This document shows positions 22,106 to 33,799 of a stretch of 64,000 nucleotides of DNA, one piece after another; positions within the stretch are counted from its first letter, which is position 1; each line of letters opens with the position of its first letter. The stretch is taken from the NCBI GenBank assembly GCA_027625915.1, contig JANTQA010000044.1, forward strand, positions 682,001-746,000, given 5' to 3'. A program made the position numbers and the translations under genes. Below the pieces are notes generated by a model that saw only the letters and a program-made list of their open reading frames with translations, had not been told where the DNA came from and did no database searches. This DNA comes from Anaeramoeba flamelloides. Lineage: Eukaryota > Metamonada > Anaeramoebidae.

Positions 22106-25079
22106 AAGAAAAAGAAAAGAAAAGAAAAAATCAAAAACCAAGTAATTTAAAACCATAGATGATCCAAGAAAAAACTCTATTGAAAAATTTCAAATAAAGA
22201 TTGGAAGGTGAAAAAATATTATATTAGACCCACAAAAAAAAATTAAATCAGAATTTTTGAATAATTGTGAGTTTTGTGAAAAAAAAACTTTTATACACAA
22301 AATTTAAAAATATATATGAAAAATAAAATAAAATAAGAAAAAAGAAAAATTTATTTTTTTACACTTTTTTGATTTTAATCCTTCATAGATATTTTAAACA
22401 CTAGTATTATAATTCTCGTATAATTGAATAGGAGAGTTATAAAATAATCACAATTCAAGTAGAGTAGTTGATATCATAAAATTAATATCAAAGAGTCTAT
22501 TGTTTTTTTTTTTTTTTTTTTTTGTTATACTTACCTTTTCAAGTATTTCGATTTGTAAAAAGGTTATATACAATTAATAGGGATACAAATACTAACCCAA
22601 TAGTATTAACAAATTGTGTTTATTTTGAAATATTTTGATACAATTATTACCAAAAAATGAAAAAAAAACATAGCACTTTTTTTAAAGAAAAAGATACACG
22701 ATCAATAGCCATAAAAAATAGTAAATATTATCAGAATACCCATAATTTTTTATACAATCAAATGCAGTCATAGAGTTTTACACCCTCTTCGTAATAATTA
22801 TAGATAAAACCTCTTTGGGTAAAAAAAAATTCTTGTGTATAAAAAAAAAAATATTAATTTTCACACATAAAAAAATATCATCTAAATTAAGATTCAAAAC
22901 CTTCAATATCAATAATTAAAGTAATCTAATTTAAAGAAACAAATTCATTTCTAAAAAGAATCGATCAAGGTTTGATATAAATTTTGGATCTTTAAATAAA
23001 CTTTATTTCAGTCAAAGAGACCCAACTTTTTTTTCAAATATCAATAATATGATATAAGTAACCATTTGAAGAACAAATAAGAAATATGTAGAATAATACA
23101 CATCGAAGAATTGTTGATATAAAAATGGAATAAAATTTAAAAATCAATAGATTTTCTTAAAAAGTGAAAACCTCAAATTCTTATTTGCTCTAATGTAGAA
23201 AAAAAACAATGTTCATTTTGATCTTCATTTAAAGATCAAATAAAATTTCAATAGAAATCAATATCATTTCTCTGTAATCATTTTTACTGTTTCGATATTT
23301 AGAATAACACCTTTTTAACAAATAACTATTGATTTTGCCATAAAAATTTTTTTTTGCAAAACAAAATTAGTTTTCAAAGAAGAAACACGAACAAAATTTA
23401 TGAAAAAATGATTTCAATTTTGTAATTTCCAAAATAAATTTTTTCTTTTAAGGTACTAGTCTTCTACAACAACAAGGCAAAATTTTAAAACATGTTATTG
23501 GTGATGTTCTCTACTTACAAATTCTGTATATGCCAAGTGTCAAAAAATTCTGATCTAATCAGAAAGCCTTAAAAGAAAATTAGTTTAGTGAGATCAATTT
23601 TTTTTTTCAATTTTTTCTGAAAAATAAAACTATTAAATTCATTTTATTTCTCACATTTTATCTAGTTTTTATCCCTTTTATTGCAATTTTGATCATTATT
23701 AAACTCTAACATTTCTTGGTTATCAGTAATATTAATATAAAGATTTTTTTTTTTTTTTTTTTTTTGAGATAAAACTTTTGGTTAACCAAAAAAATTGATA
23801 TATTCCACGGATTAAAAAATAATTGTATTTTTTTAAGAAGAGTAGTTATAATAATCAAAGTTTTAAAGTCCTGTAAAAATTTTAATCTGGAATTTTGTTT
23901 TTGTATTAAGACAAAATTCGATTTTTCAAAATATAATTTTCTTGAAGATATTTTGGAATTAGTTAATTTTATCCTCAAAATTCAAAATCATTTTTTTTCT
24001 ACCAAAAATGATTTGAATTGTTATAAGGATTCTTATGAATAAGACCAAACAATTTTTTCAAAAAATTTTTCAAAATTGAAATTTTATTTTGTAATTTCTT
24101 TCATTTTATGAAAACCAGATAACAACTTTTTCAAAACATTAAAGAATAAAATTTTTTTGCTTAATAGATCTTAATTTAATTGATAAATTGGAGTTAATCT
24201 TCTACCAAATATTTATTTATTGAATCACCTATATCACAATTAGTTTTATTGGCTAAGATTTGAATTGAACTATTAATCAAAAAAAAAATTACCAAATAAA
24301 AAATTTACTTTCGAAATCAATACTTTCCAACATAAAACGAAAAATATATTTTCCCATTTTCAAGAATTAACTTAATTCTTAAACAAAATAATAGGTTACT
24401 TTTTTTCGTTTTAAATTGGAATCATGCAAATTTTGAATTTCAAAAAGGAGACTAAAATTAATAAATTGTTTAGATGAGGCTAACTCGTCCATTTCATAAG
24501 TCTAAACACAAATTACAAAAAAAAAAAATTTCAAGATCCTGAAAAGATTTCATTTTATTTTCAAAAATGACTACTCCCTTAATATAATTTCAAATTCTTT
24601 CTCATAAAAAATTAACCCACTATCCACAAAATTCGTCCCTTTGACTCTAAAAAGGTTTCATAATTTTTGAATTTAGGTTTAATAAAGATATTTTGTAATA
24701 AATTTTCCAACTTTTTGGGAAATAGGCCAATCTATTATAAGATCAATGCATTATGTAAGAAAAACAGTTTTATCTCGATATTAGATAACTAAAAACAAGA
24801 AATTATTTTTAAATAAAAAGATTAGAGTCACTATTTTTTTCAATTTTTGGATAGATGGTACATAATTGAGTGTTATGTTTTATTTTTTCTGTTATAAATT
24901 CATATTGTAGATAATTTTAAAGAAAATTAAATTTCGGAGACTGTTATTGAAATTTTGAGAAAATTGAAAATATATGGATACTAAATTATTAACATTATAA
25001 TTTAATTTCGCAATTCGATTATTTTAAAATTGAAAAAAATTAATTAATATTGTTAATAATTTATTTTTTGAGAAATAAT

Positions 25080-25111
<32 letters not shown>

Positions 25112-25302
25112 TGATGTATATGAATAATTCAAAAAACATTAATATAAGAATAAAAAGATAAAATAAAATAATCTCATTTTAAATAATTTTCTTGTCTATA
25201 TTTGTGAAAATAAAGAAATGATAAAAAAAAAAGGAAAATCAAAAAAAGAAAACAAGTAAAAGAGAAAAAGATAAATAATAAATAATAAAAAATAAAAAAA
25301 AA
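22106..25302. other. Non-coding, repeat-derived stretch
   Basis: Bases about 22600-23330 align with 51060-51500 of a family-E element (CACATC.GAGAATTGTTGA-like and CAATAGAAAT...ATGATTTTT landmarks), so this is a decayed family-E copy without clear ends. The rest, 23460-25302, carries only low-complexity frames, T22-type and A-type homopolymers (about 22501-22523 and 25089-25110), and no supported gene. Confidence 0.45.
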
Positions 25303-25927
25303 TTAAAGCTCGTCATCTTCTGATGATTCTTCATCATCTTCTACTATATTTCTTTTTTTTATTAAATAGCCATCACAAAGATTCATTTGAAGATGTAAAT
25401 GTTCGTCATGTTGAAAAAAATCGTTACCTACAAACAAATAATAATTCTCTTCACGGGTGCTAGTTTCTTTTAATTTAAAGACTGCATTGGTGAGGATATT
25501 AGAAATCAATGGGTTTTCTTTAGCAGATTTAATTTGATTTTCAATATCAAATCGAGATCCAGATCCCTTTTGTTTTGAAATGCTTTGCTTTTTTTTTTGT
25601 TGGTTTTCCTTTTCTAATTTCATTCCAAGTGTGGCTTCCAAATTTAGATGAACGAATTTCCCCAATTGGAAGATGTGTAATTTCATTAAGAAATATTTCA
25701 AATCTTGAGGGTAATACCCGTATTCTACAGCGGAAAGAATTCGATCATCAGATTGTTCGCCATCAAAGCCCTGCCCGATATCAAAAATTCTGACATGATC
25801 AATACCTGCCTTTTTTAAGATCAACTCTTCAGTTATTGCCTTTTTTTTAGGGATTGTCATTCTTAAAACTTTTCCATCTCTATGAAATACGATATAAACA
25901 TCAAAGGTTTTATTGGAGAGACCTTTC
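25303..25927 (-). CDS. Hypothetical protein with acidic C-terminus, last exon of a multi-exon gene
   Basis: The frame stays open upstream of the ATG at 25860 and has clear coding wording (NKTFDVYIVFHRDGKVLR), up to an acceptor TAG at 25928-25929 behind a long pyrimidine tract. The real exon is therefore 25927-25303, 207 codons plus a split codon, and at least one 5' exon is missing. The protein has an alternating strand/helix start, GIDHVRIFDIGQGFDGEQ, a Lys/Gln/Ser linker (ENQQKKKQSISKQKGSGSRF), a second ordered part with FVGNDFFQHDEHLHLQ, and an acidic tail (EDDEESSEDDEL). No signal peptide or membrane segment is visible. I do not recognise the family; the acidic tail suggests a nuclear or chaperone-type protein, which is a guess. 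Confidence 0.7.
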
Positions 25928-26079
25928 CTATTTTTTTTTTTTTTTTTTTTTTATATTATATATAGACATATTTGATAATAATATTAATATTTTAAATAAA
26001 TATATTAATTTTCAAATAAGATTAAAATTTAAAATTAAAAAAAGAATAAAAAGATTTGAGTAAAGCATTTTGAAAAAAT

Positions 26080-26408
26080 TTTATAAACTAAAATCCAAAA
26101 TTTTCAACATAATTAAAACAGTTAAAAGAATCTCAATAATGCAATTTCATTCAAATTGGAAATAATTTTGATTTTTTTTTAAAATATGAAAATCATTTTT
26201 TCATCTTTTAGTTTTTTGTTTTCATTTTATTTTTTGAATTACGTAACCTATTTCGTTTGATCAATAATATTTTTTCGATTAGTTGATATTGTGTAAAAGT
26301 TGAGTTGTACCAAATAGAAGAACTCAAATAAAATTAGTTGGTATTATCTAACCTTTGATCGATCAATATACCTAATAGAATTTCAACAAATTTAGCAATG
26401 CATTTTTT
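26080..26408 (+). repeat. Dispersed repeat G, copy 2
   Basis: Collinear with 31180-31500 and with the reverse complement of 6465-6730. It ends at AGCAATGCATTTTTTT, directly joined to LINE fragment a. No coding frame. Confidence 0.65.
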
Positions 26409-26738
26409 TGCAATTAGGAAAAAGGAGCGAAAGGCAAAATAAAACCTATCAACAAATTCACTTAAACCAAAAAATTTTAGGTCTCTCTAACAATTATTTT
26501 AAACCTCTTTATTTTTTCCACTCTTCATTCTTTTCATTCTATCATTTTTCACAACTTCTTTATTTTTTATTCTTTTTTTTCTTGTTTTATTTTAGAAAAG
26601 TAAATTAAGATCCAAATACTTATGATGACTTTATCTATTAGATACTCTTTGAATTAGAAGTCTCAAATTTAGTCACTTCAAAATTCTCTCTTTAACAGAT
26701 TAGATGAGGTTTCGTCTAACCCTTAACAATAAATCCAA
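26409..26738 (+). mobile_element. LINE 3' end, fragment a (5'-truncated)
   Basis: It corresponds to the last codons and 3' untranslated part of fragment b: AATTAGGAAAAAGG at the start, CTCTTTATTTTTTCCACTC, and the shared end TTTAGTCACTTCAAAATTC then TTAACAGATTAGATGAGG. It is flanked on both sides by AATGCATTTTTTT (26396-26408 and about 26739-26751), which may be a 13-bp target duplication. Only the 3' tail is present, so it is dead on arrival, as is common for LINE copies. Confidence 0.65.
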
Positions 26739-26751
26739 TGCATTTTTTTAT

Positions 26752-27335
26752 GGGAAAAGGGAGTAAATTCTAAATTATTCCCATGCTGTAAAACAAAAAA
26801 GTTGATGACATAGACCACTTTATTTGGGACTGTGAAAAATATGAGAGAACCAGGAAACACTGGAAAAAACAAATCAAAAAAATCAAAAGTTTTGACTATA
26901 GCATAATAGTCAAAAAAAACACAGATGAATTATCGAGAAAAATGAACATAAAAGAAATCTATGACATTACCATAGAATATCTTTTGGCCAACATGACTCA
27001 ACACGCAATTAGGAAAAAGGGGCTCAAGACAAAATAAAAACTATCAGCAAATTCATTTAAACCAGAAAACTCCAGGTCTCTCACAATAATTATTTTAAAC
27101 CTCTTTATTTTTTCCACTCTTCATTCTTTTCTTTCTATCATTTTTTTACAAATTCTTTATTTTTACTCTTTCTTGTTTTAGAAAAGTAAATTAAAATTCA
27201 AATACTTATGATGACTGTATCTATTAGATACTCTTTGAATGAGAAGTCTCAAATTTAGTCACTTCAAAATTCTCTCTTTAACAGATTAGATGAGGTTTCA
27301 TCTAACCCTTAACAATAAACCAATCCATTTTTTTG
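26752..27335 (+). mobile_element. LINE 3' end, fragment b, with the C-terminal part of the reverse-transcriptase ORF
   Basis: The plus-strand frame 26805-27035 reads KVDDIDHFIWDCEKYERTRK, then FDYSIIVKKNTDELSRKM, and ends IRKKGLKTK followed by TAA. Together with CCK just upstream, this is the Cys-Cys...His...Cys zinc-knuckle wording found after the RT domain in L1-type non-LTR elements. A small frameshift separates CCK from KVDD, and everything further 5' is missing. The 3' untranslated part is about 300 bp, ending AACAATAAACCAATCC. Fragment a lies immediately upstream in the same orientation. Confidence 0.72.
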
Positions 27336-27527
27336 TTTTGCTCTCTCCAAAAATTCTGATCTTTCTCTGATTTATTAGTATTGATAATTATTTATTTTTT
27401 ATTTTGTGAGTATTGTAATAATATAAACAATTGTTAAGATTCTAATTAGTAAATGGTTATCAATTTGGTATTTCTTCTTTAATTGATTAAATAAGACTTT
27501 TTTTATTTTTTTCCATTTTTCCCATGA

Positions 27528-28060
27528 CTGAATCTTCTTTATATTGGGAAGAAGAGTTACAAAAGAAAGAAGATCAAGTGGTTACCTTACTAATACTGTG
27601 AAACTGAAACACGAAAGTATGAGTAACTTGAAAATAAAAAAACAAAAAAGCAAAGGCTAAACATGACCAAAGATTTGAGGCAAATCAGATCAAAAAAAAA
27701 AAAGAAATTACAACAATTAAATAACGATCCCCAAGTGAACATTCATAATCAATTATCAAATTATTAAATCAACCAAAAGTATCGTGGTTGCGATTTTGGG
27801 AGTCCTTAATTAAAGATAGCATTGGTTGGTTTGTTTTTTTTTGATTTTTTACCAATTATTTCTTATCAACCCTTTTTAAATTTCTTTTTTTTTTTCCCTA
27901 AAAATTTTGAATTTTTTGCTTTTGTTTTTTAAACATAAATAAATTTGGGTGTGTCTTTCCCTTGAATAATCGTGAAATCTATGATTTTACGCTTAAATCA
28001 ACTTTGAGGAAATTTAAGTAAAAGGACATTTAGAGTGTAATTTACACTTCTTCCATCAAT
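27528..28060 (+). repeat. Dispersed repeat I, copy 1, starting with a short coding-like frame
   Basis: The reverse complement aligns with 42690-43190 over about 500 bp. At its left end a frame reads MTESSLYWEEELQKKEDQVV before breaking up. The rest is A/T-rich and includes TGGGTGTGTCTTTCCCTTGA, shared by both copies in mirror. It may be a transposon or a duplicated gene fragment; the ends are not defined. Confidence 0.55.
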
Positions 28061-28159
28061 AATAAATAAGACTTTTTTTTTCAAAAATTGAATTTTGGTG
28101 TGTTAAAAATTTTGAATTGGAGTTTATTTGAATGAAGAGGGAAAAAAAAAATCTTTTTC

Positions 28160-28930
28160 TTAAGGGGGTAAGTACAATTTACCAATTTTGAGTGCATCAG
28201 TTTATACAAAACTCAATTATTTAAATCATTTCTTTAACCAAATACATTAATATTTTAATAAATACGAAAGTGAATTGATATCTCCTAGTATAATATATTT
28301 ATGTACCAATTAAAAAATGGTAATCAAAATAAATAAAAAAAGGATCAAGTAATAAATAAAAAAAATCATTTATTTCTTGATCTTATCTGTAACATTTGAT
28401 ACAATTTCTTCTTCCTTACTTGATTTTATTTTTAATTTAGAATATGAAAACTTTTTGTTTGGAAAATTTTTGATTAATAAATTACTTCCTATTTCTAAAG
28501 AATTTACAAAATGAATTTTCAAATCCTATATTTCATTTAATTCATCTAATTTTAACTTGGGTTCTGAAAATAGGATATTTTTTGGTTTTCTTCTTCAGAA
28601 ATAAAGATTTATTGAATGTATTTGTTTTGATTTGATAATTATTTATTTTCCATTAAATTGAAAACTCAAAATAATTCTGAATCAGGCTTTTCAATTGTTT
28701 CTCAATTTTTCACTTTTCTTTGGGTTGAACCTTTTGCAGTTGTTTTTTGATTATAAGAATTCAATTACTTTACCTTTAATCTTTGAAACAGTATTCTTCA
28801 TTTTGGCTTGTCTTGATAAAAATATTTGAAAAAAGAATTTTGAAAACAAATTTGTTAACAAAATATTTTGTTTAAAAATAACAAATAATTATGAAGGCTT
28901 CAAAATTGAATTCAAATCCATTTTTAGAAG
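28160..28930 (+). mobile_element. TTAA-flanked non-autonomous DNA transposon, family C, copy 2 (right end lost)
   Basis: It starts with a clean TTAAGGGGGTAAGTAC and is collinear with C1 for about 750 bp, after which similarity fades near 28930. No right terminus is found. No coding frame. Confidence 0.65.
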
Positions 28931-29202
28931 GAGGTTCGCATATAATTTAATTTTTGATGTTTATTTTTTTGGAACTCTTCTAATAAGTGATTGGTTGGAA
29001 AATTTAAATTACATTTTTTTTAATAATTTTCTTATGTCTTTCTTCTTTTTTTTTTTTTCTTTCTTTCCTTTCTTTTTTTCAAATAATAAAGGGACTGATA
29101 CTTAAAGCCATTTTAATATTTTTATTTTCTGGAAAACCTTTTTTTTTTTACTCCTTTCTTGATAACTAAACAAATAAAATATTTTTTTTTTCATTATTTA
29201 TA

Positions 29203-30361
29203 TAAGCTATTTCCAAAAAAGTGGGGAAATTTATTTGAAAATAATTACCATTTCAAAAATTGTGACTACCTGAAATAATAAATTGAAAAATATATATATA
29301 TATATATATTAGTATTCAAGAACAACAAATAATTAAATCTGATTTGTAATTCACTTTTAAATGATTCTAAATATATGAAGACCCGATATTTTAATAATTA
29401 AAAAATAATAAAACCAAAAACTAAAAAAAAAAGTGAGTAATAATTTTTGAGAAGAGCATTACCGAATTTTTTATTACTGAATTTTCACTGAAAAAAAGTT
29501 ATAAATAAAGATTTTTTACTAATAATTAAATTCATTTTAAAAGACCTCACAGAGTCTCAATTTTCTTAGTGATTATTTGTCTTTCCAAGATCTTTGTTTT
29601 TTCCACATGATCTTTTGCAAAAAAAAAAGGTCACAAAAAAAAAAGAAAAAGAAAAACAAAAATTTGAAAAAGAAAAACTAAAATTTGTAAAATTAGAAAA
29701 AATGATTTTGAATCCAAAAATTTGAAAATATTTTTGAAAAGAATAAGTGAATAAATACCTCCTCAAAAAAACTTCCATTAACATTAAAAAGTGAGTCAAA
29801 ATTTTCGAAAAATAGTTTATATTTATTAAATTCAATCGTCATAAAACTATTTAAATATACAAAATCATTAACAACCATTAATTGATTCTTGGTAATAATT
29901 CAATTTATTTGTTATTACATAAATAAAATATATGAAAATTTCTGATCTCGGTTTTATGTGATATTTTTTAGGAGTAATTTACTTTATTATTTATTATTTT
30001 CTTTTTGATCGGAAAAAACTTTTTCATAACTTCTTTAATCTCGACAAAATTTTCAATCAAATTGAAAAAATAGTAACTGTATTTTATTGTTTAAAAAATC
30101 ATTTTGTGACCTTGCCATATTTCCAGTATTCTATTGAAATTGGCCGTGTATTGTATTCTCCAAAAAAATGTGTTGATTTTTTATTTTTTGAAAATATTTC
30201 AACGAACATATTTTGAAATAAATACCATCGTAACTGATATAATCGGTATTAATACTTAACTTAATTTGGTATTGCCAATAAATGAATAGCTTCATAAAAA
30301 AAGATGATTTTTTATGAAATGAAAAAAAAAAAAAGTCCCCACTTTTTTTGGAAATACCTTA
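29203..30361. mobile_element. TA-flanked non-autonomous DNA transposon, family E, long copy (1159 bp)
   Basis: The terminal inverted repeats TAAGCTATTTCCAAAAAAGT and ACTTTTTTTGGAAATACCTT enclose an AT-rich interior shared with 36781-39050 and, in mirror, 59440-59810. There is no transposase frame. An (AT) run at 29290-29309 sits inside. Confidence 0.72.
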
Positions 30362-30420
30362 TATCTTGTTTTGGTCTACTGAGAAACAAATTTTGTGAAA
30401 ATAAAAAAATATAAAAATAA

Positions 30421-30720
30421 TTACTGTTTTCCTGTATCAAATTCTTGAAGTCCAGCATAGTTACATCGTGGTATTATTGTAGGAACGGCAACTGATTTGT
30501 TATTTAATTCTATTGGATGAGTTTTAATCCATTCTTTCATTGCATACATCCTTTCAATATCTTTGCAATTAACAGCTATCCATTGATTACCTTTTCTTGA
30601 AACAAAGATTTTCTTACATTCTGGATCTTCTAGAAATGTTGAAGATTTTAAATGTTTTTTAATTGTTTCTATTTTTACTTCATTTGAAATCCCAGTTAAG
30701 ATTATGGTTGAAAAAACTTT
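30421..30720 (-). CDS. Orphan terminal exon of an unidentified gene, 99 codons
   Basis: An open frame with normal codon and amino-acid use runs from a good acceptor (poly-T then TTTAG, at 30721-30722) to TAA at 30421. Text includes KVFSTIILTGISNEVKIETI, SRKGNQWIAVNCKDIERM, and ends GLQEFDTGKQ. No start codon precedes it, so it is the last exon of a gene whose upstream exons lie at higher coordinates. Its phase (0) fits the end of exon 2 of the PH-domain gene (34914), which would require a 4.2-kb intron filled with LINE and transposon copies. That link is only a possibility. I do not recognise the domain; a strand-helix-strand pattern is suggested. Confidence 0.55.
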   Translation of the reverse strand, partial: KVFSTIILTGISNEVKIETIKKHLKSSTFLEDPECKKIFVSRKGNQWIAVNCKDIERMYAMKEWIKTHPIELNNKSVAVPTIIPRCNYAGLQEFDTGKQ

Positions 30721-31179
30721 CTAAAAAAATAGTAATAATATGAATAATCATTTTAGAAAGAATTTAATAATAATAATAATAATAATTAGAGTAGGTTATA
30801 TTAAAACATTAATATGGAAGTTATAATTAATTAAATTGGTTACACTGTTTTTTTTATTTTTTATTTTTTTCTTTTCCATTCTTGAGGATCATTGATATTT
30901 TGGAAATTAAACAAGATTAAATATTATCACTTTTTTTGAAAAAATAAGTTACTGTGCTCTTTTTTTTTTTTTTTTGACTAACAAAATTTGAAATTTAATT
31001 TATCTTAATTATCGAATTATAATTTATAAAGACTCAATTAATATTTTTTCTCAGATTTTAATCTTTTTTTACAAAAAAATTAAATTTTAAATTTTTTTTA
31101 ATATTGAATTTTACATAAATCATTTCAAATAAAAAAATTATTATTAAAAAATTATCTTTAATATAGATTAAATTCCAAA
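30721..31179. other. AT-rich non-coding stretch
   Basis: Poly-T and TAA-repeat-rich sequence; includes a short (TAA) run near 30768-30788. I see no gene. Confidence 0.35.
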
Positions 31180-31500
31180 ATTTTGGGCATAATTAAAATA
31201 ATTTTAAGAATAAAAATAATAGAATTTCATTTAAATTGGAAATAATTTTGATTTTTGTAAAATATTTTTATCATTTTTTTTTCTATTCTGTTTTTTATTT
31301 TTATTTCTTTTTTCAGTTGCGTAACTTGTTTCCTTTAGATCAGGAAATATTTTTTTCAAATAATTGATAGAAGGCTAAAGTTGAGTTTAGTTAAATTAAA
31401 AAATCATATCAACATTAGTTGATGGTATCTAACCATTTGATCGATCAACAATTGTTCGTTAGAAACTTTAACAAATTTATCAATACATTTTTTTGTTGTG
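31180..31500 (+). repeat. Dispersed repeat G, copy 3
   Basis: Collinear with 26080-26408 (TTGCGTAACTTGTTTC, ATTTGATCGATCAACAATTG-like text, and the end CAATACATTTTTTT). Downstream it continues into GTTGTGTTCATCCCAAAATT, wording also found after LINE fragment b. Confidence 0.6.
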
Positions 31501-31599
31501 TTCATCCCAAAATTTGATTGGTATAACATGTGGGAAGAATGAAATAAAGAAAAGACCATGGAACTCACACCAAACCAAATTTGACAAAGTAGAATCATC

Positions 31600-32620
31600 A
31601 AAAGGAGATGAAAACTAAAATTGAAAAAAATATCTCAAAATCAGCCAATTTTCCAGAAAACTACACTGGAAAACATCCATACCTAAACCGAGAATCATCA
31701 ACAACCCTATTTAAGCTAAAACCCATCTCAAACTTTCTTAATAGATACACACATTTAATTAAAAAAAGGAGTAGAATCCAAAATATGCACATTCTGCAAA
31801 AGAAAAATTGATGATGTAGACCAATTCATACAAGAATGTAAGAAATACAAAAAAACTAGAAGCAAGGGAAAATGTACTTAAAAAAATCAAAAACTTTTGA
31901 TTTCAACATTATTATCTGAAAGGATACAGATGAATTACTGAAGAAAATGAACACAAAAGAAATCTATGACATCATCAGTAGAATACTTTTTGACCAATAT
32001 GAATCAACACACTATTAGGAATAAGGAACGCAATTCAAATAACCCATAATCAGCTGTATACATGTAAAATCACCTAGATCCAATAACTTTCAGTTTTTTT
32101 TAAATATTTTTCCATTTACTTTTTTTGAGTTTAATTTTTCATTTTTTTTTTCTTTTTCTTTTTTTTTTCGATAATTTTAAAAAAGTAGAGAAAAAGAAAA
32201 ATAATCAACGGTGTGGTTTGAATTTGGTGGATAACTATTGAAGTAGAGAATTGGTGGTGACAATTTAGCCAATTCCTTATACCTTTTCTTATACTTATAA
32301 TTTAGCTTCTTCGTATGCAATTGTTTTGTACTTGGATCAACTTCTGTCAAGTACAACATTTCGTAAACTAGGTGAAAACGATGGTGGTGATTTTGATCAT
32401 TTTGAAATAATTATCATAAAGGGAAGCAATTGACAACCCACTCAACATTCGTGGTACAAAGTAAAACTTTTAATTAAGTTTATACTTTTTTGTTATTTTT
32501 TTTTAATCTCTTTTATTCCTTTGAATTAGGAGTCACAAATTTAGTCACTTCAAAACCCCCTCTTTAACAGATTAAGAGCTCTTGAGCACTTAGCCCTTGC
32601 CAATAAAGCCTAATCTCTTT
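31600..32620 (+). mobile_element. LINE 3' end, fragment c, with degraded RT C-terminal region
   Basis: The first frame (31608-31811) includes NFPENYTGKHPYLNRESSTT and LKPISNFLNRYTHLIKK, the region just before the zinc knuckle. A second frame carries CTFCKRKIDDVDQFIQECKK, matching KVDDIDHFIWDCEKY of fragment b. Frameshifts and stops break the rest, up to MNTKEIYDIISRILFDQYES-like text. The 3' end shares TTTAGTCACTTCAAAA.CC and TTAACAGATTAAGAG with fragments a and b. A 60-codon minus-strand frame at 32177-32359 lies within the 3' part and is not supported as a gene. Confidence 0.7.
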
Positions 32621-32764
32621 TTATTTCTTGCTTTTCTTTCTCTTTTTCTTGTCTTGGTTTAAAAATAAAATTGTTTTTCTTTTCATTTTTTAGAAGAAAA
32701 GCAACCCTGTGAGTTATATTATTGCCTACATTATAGTTATGATAAAAAAACTCTAAAAATGAGT

Positions 32765-33730
32765 TTAGAGTTTCAGGAAGTGTCGTCAAGTGCCGTAGAG
32801 TGCCTAGGATTTCCAGAATTCAAAAGAATAGAGAAAACTCTTTGATTTTACTCAATTTATTTAAATTCTGGAAAACTTAACGAAAAGTGCCTAGGTTTTT
32901 TTTAATTTAAGGGATTAGCGTCTACCAAGGAGATGTCTAGGATCAAAGTATATTGTTATTGGGCCTAACCACATTAGTGCTACATGGTTTAAATGTCTCT
33001 AAAAAAATCGATTAGTTCAAGTAGTAATATTTGTTGATCTCATCAATTAAAAATGATCCTTGTATTAGTAAAAAATCCAACAATTTTAGAATAAAATCTG
33101 CCTTTCGCCATAAATTTAAAGGTTGAATTATCAAAATAAAAGACTACAAAGTTGCAAAATTTCTTTCTTAAATTTGTGGCGAAATGTAGATTAGTTACTA
33201 AAAAATTCGTTTTTTTTTTAAAAATTAAATAATTAACGAATAAATTTTTTTGACAAATTATTTCTCAAATCTTGGAAATATATTGATGATACAAGAAGCT
33301 TTATCAAAAGCAAAACAAAACGAATCAAACTTTGTGCTTTTATGTTGATGATTATTGAGTTAATCCTTGAAATTCAATAATTATAAAAATAGTTACCTTT
33401 GGAGGTTCTAAATATAAATTATTAAATACTCAGAATACTATTGTATTTAGGGTTTCTATTTTTAGATTTTGAAAAGGAATTAAAAAAAATTTTTCCAAAA
33501 TGAAACTTTTTTCATTGTGATCATTCGTAAAAAATGTAATAATTTGTTGTGCGTTAAGATTTATAATAGATTTTTTAGAACTATTTGAGCCATGATGCAC
33601 TAATATCATTTACACCCAATTACAACATACTTTGATTATAGAGAAATTTAGGGTTACGCTAATCCCTTAAGAAATAAAAAGAAAATTTCAAAAATTTTCT
33701 TTTAATTTCTCAAATTAAAAAAAACCTAAT
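32765..33730. repeat. Hairpin-family cluster split by a family-B transposon
   Basis: Left part 32765-32906: spacer GTCGTCAAGTGCCGTAGAG, a CCAGAATTC hairpin, then AAAGTGCCTAGG and TTTTTTTTAATT. Right part 33671-33730: AGAAATAAAAAGAAAATTTC and its mirror ending TTAAAAAAAACCTAA. The two parts together make one continuous hairpin of the type seen uninterrupted at 47630-47705. Confidence 0.8.
32907..33670. mobile_element. TTAA-flanked non-autonomous DNA transposon, family B, copy 2 (764 bp)
   Basis: Ends TTAAGGGATTAGCGTCTA and ACGCTAATCCCTTAA; perfect TTAA on both sides. Collinear with copy 1 at 11162-11935 along its whole length. It sits inside an AT-rich hairpin module, and comparison with the intact module at 47637 (AATTTAAGAAATAAA) gives the empty site. 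Confidence 0.82.
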
Positions 33731-33799
33731 GGCAAATAGGAAGTAATTTTGTTGAATTGCCTCTCTTAATGAAAAATAATAAAAGATCAGAATTTTCTG

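Noticed and set aside
25303-25320. C-terminal DDEL as an ER-retention signal
   Set aside because: No signal peptide is visible in the known part, and the tail is simply acidic.
32177-32359. 60-codon minus-strand frame starting MLYLTEVDPSTK
   Set aside because: Composition is tolerable, but it lies within the 3' part of LINE c and splice phases do not fit neighbouring exons.
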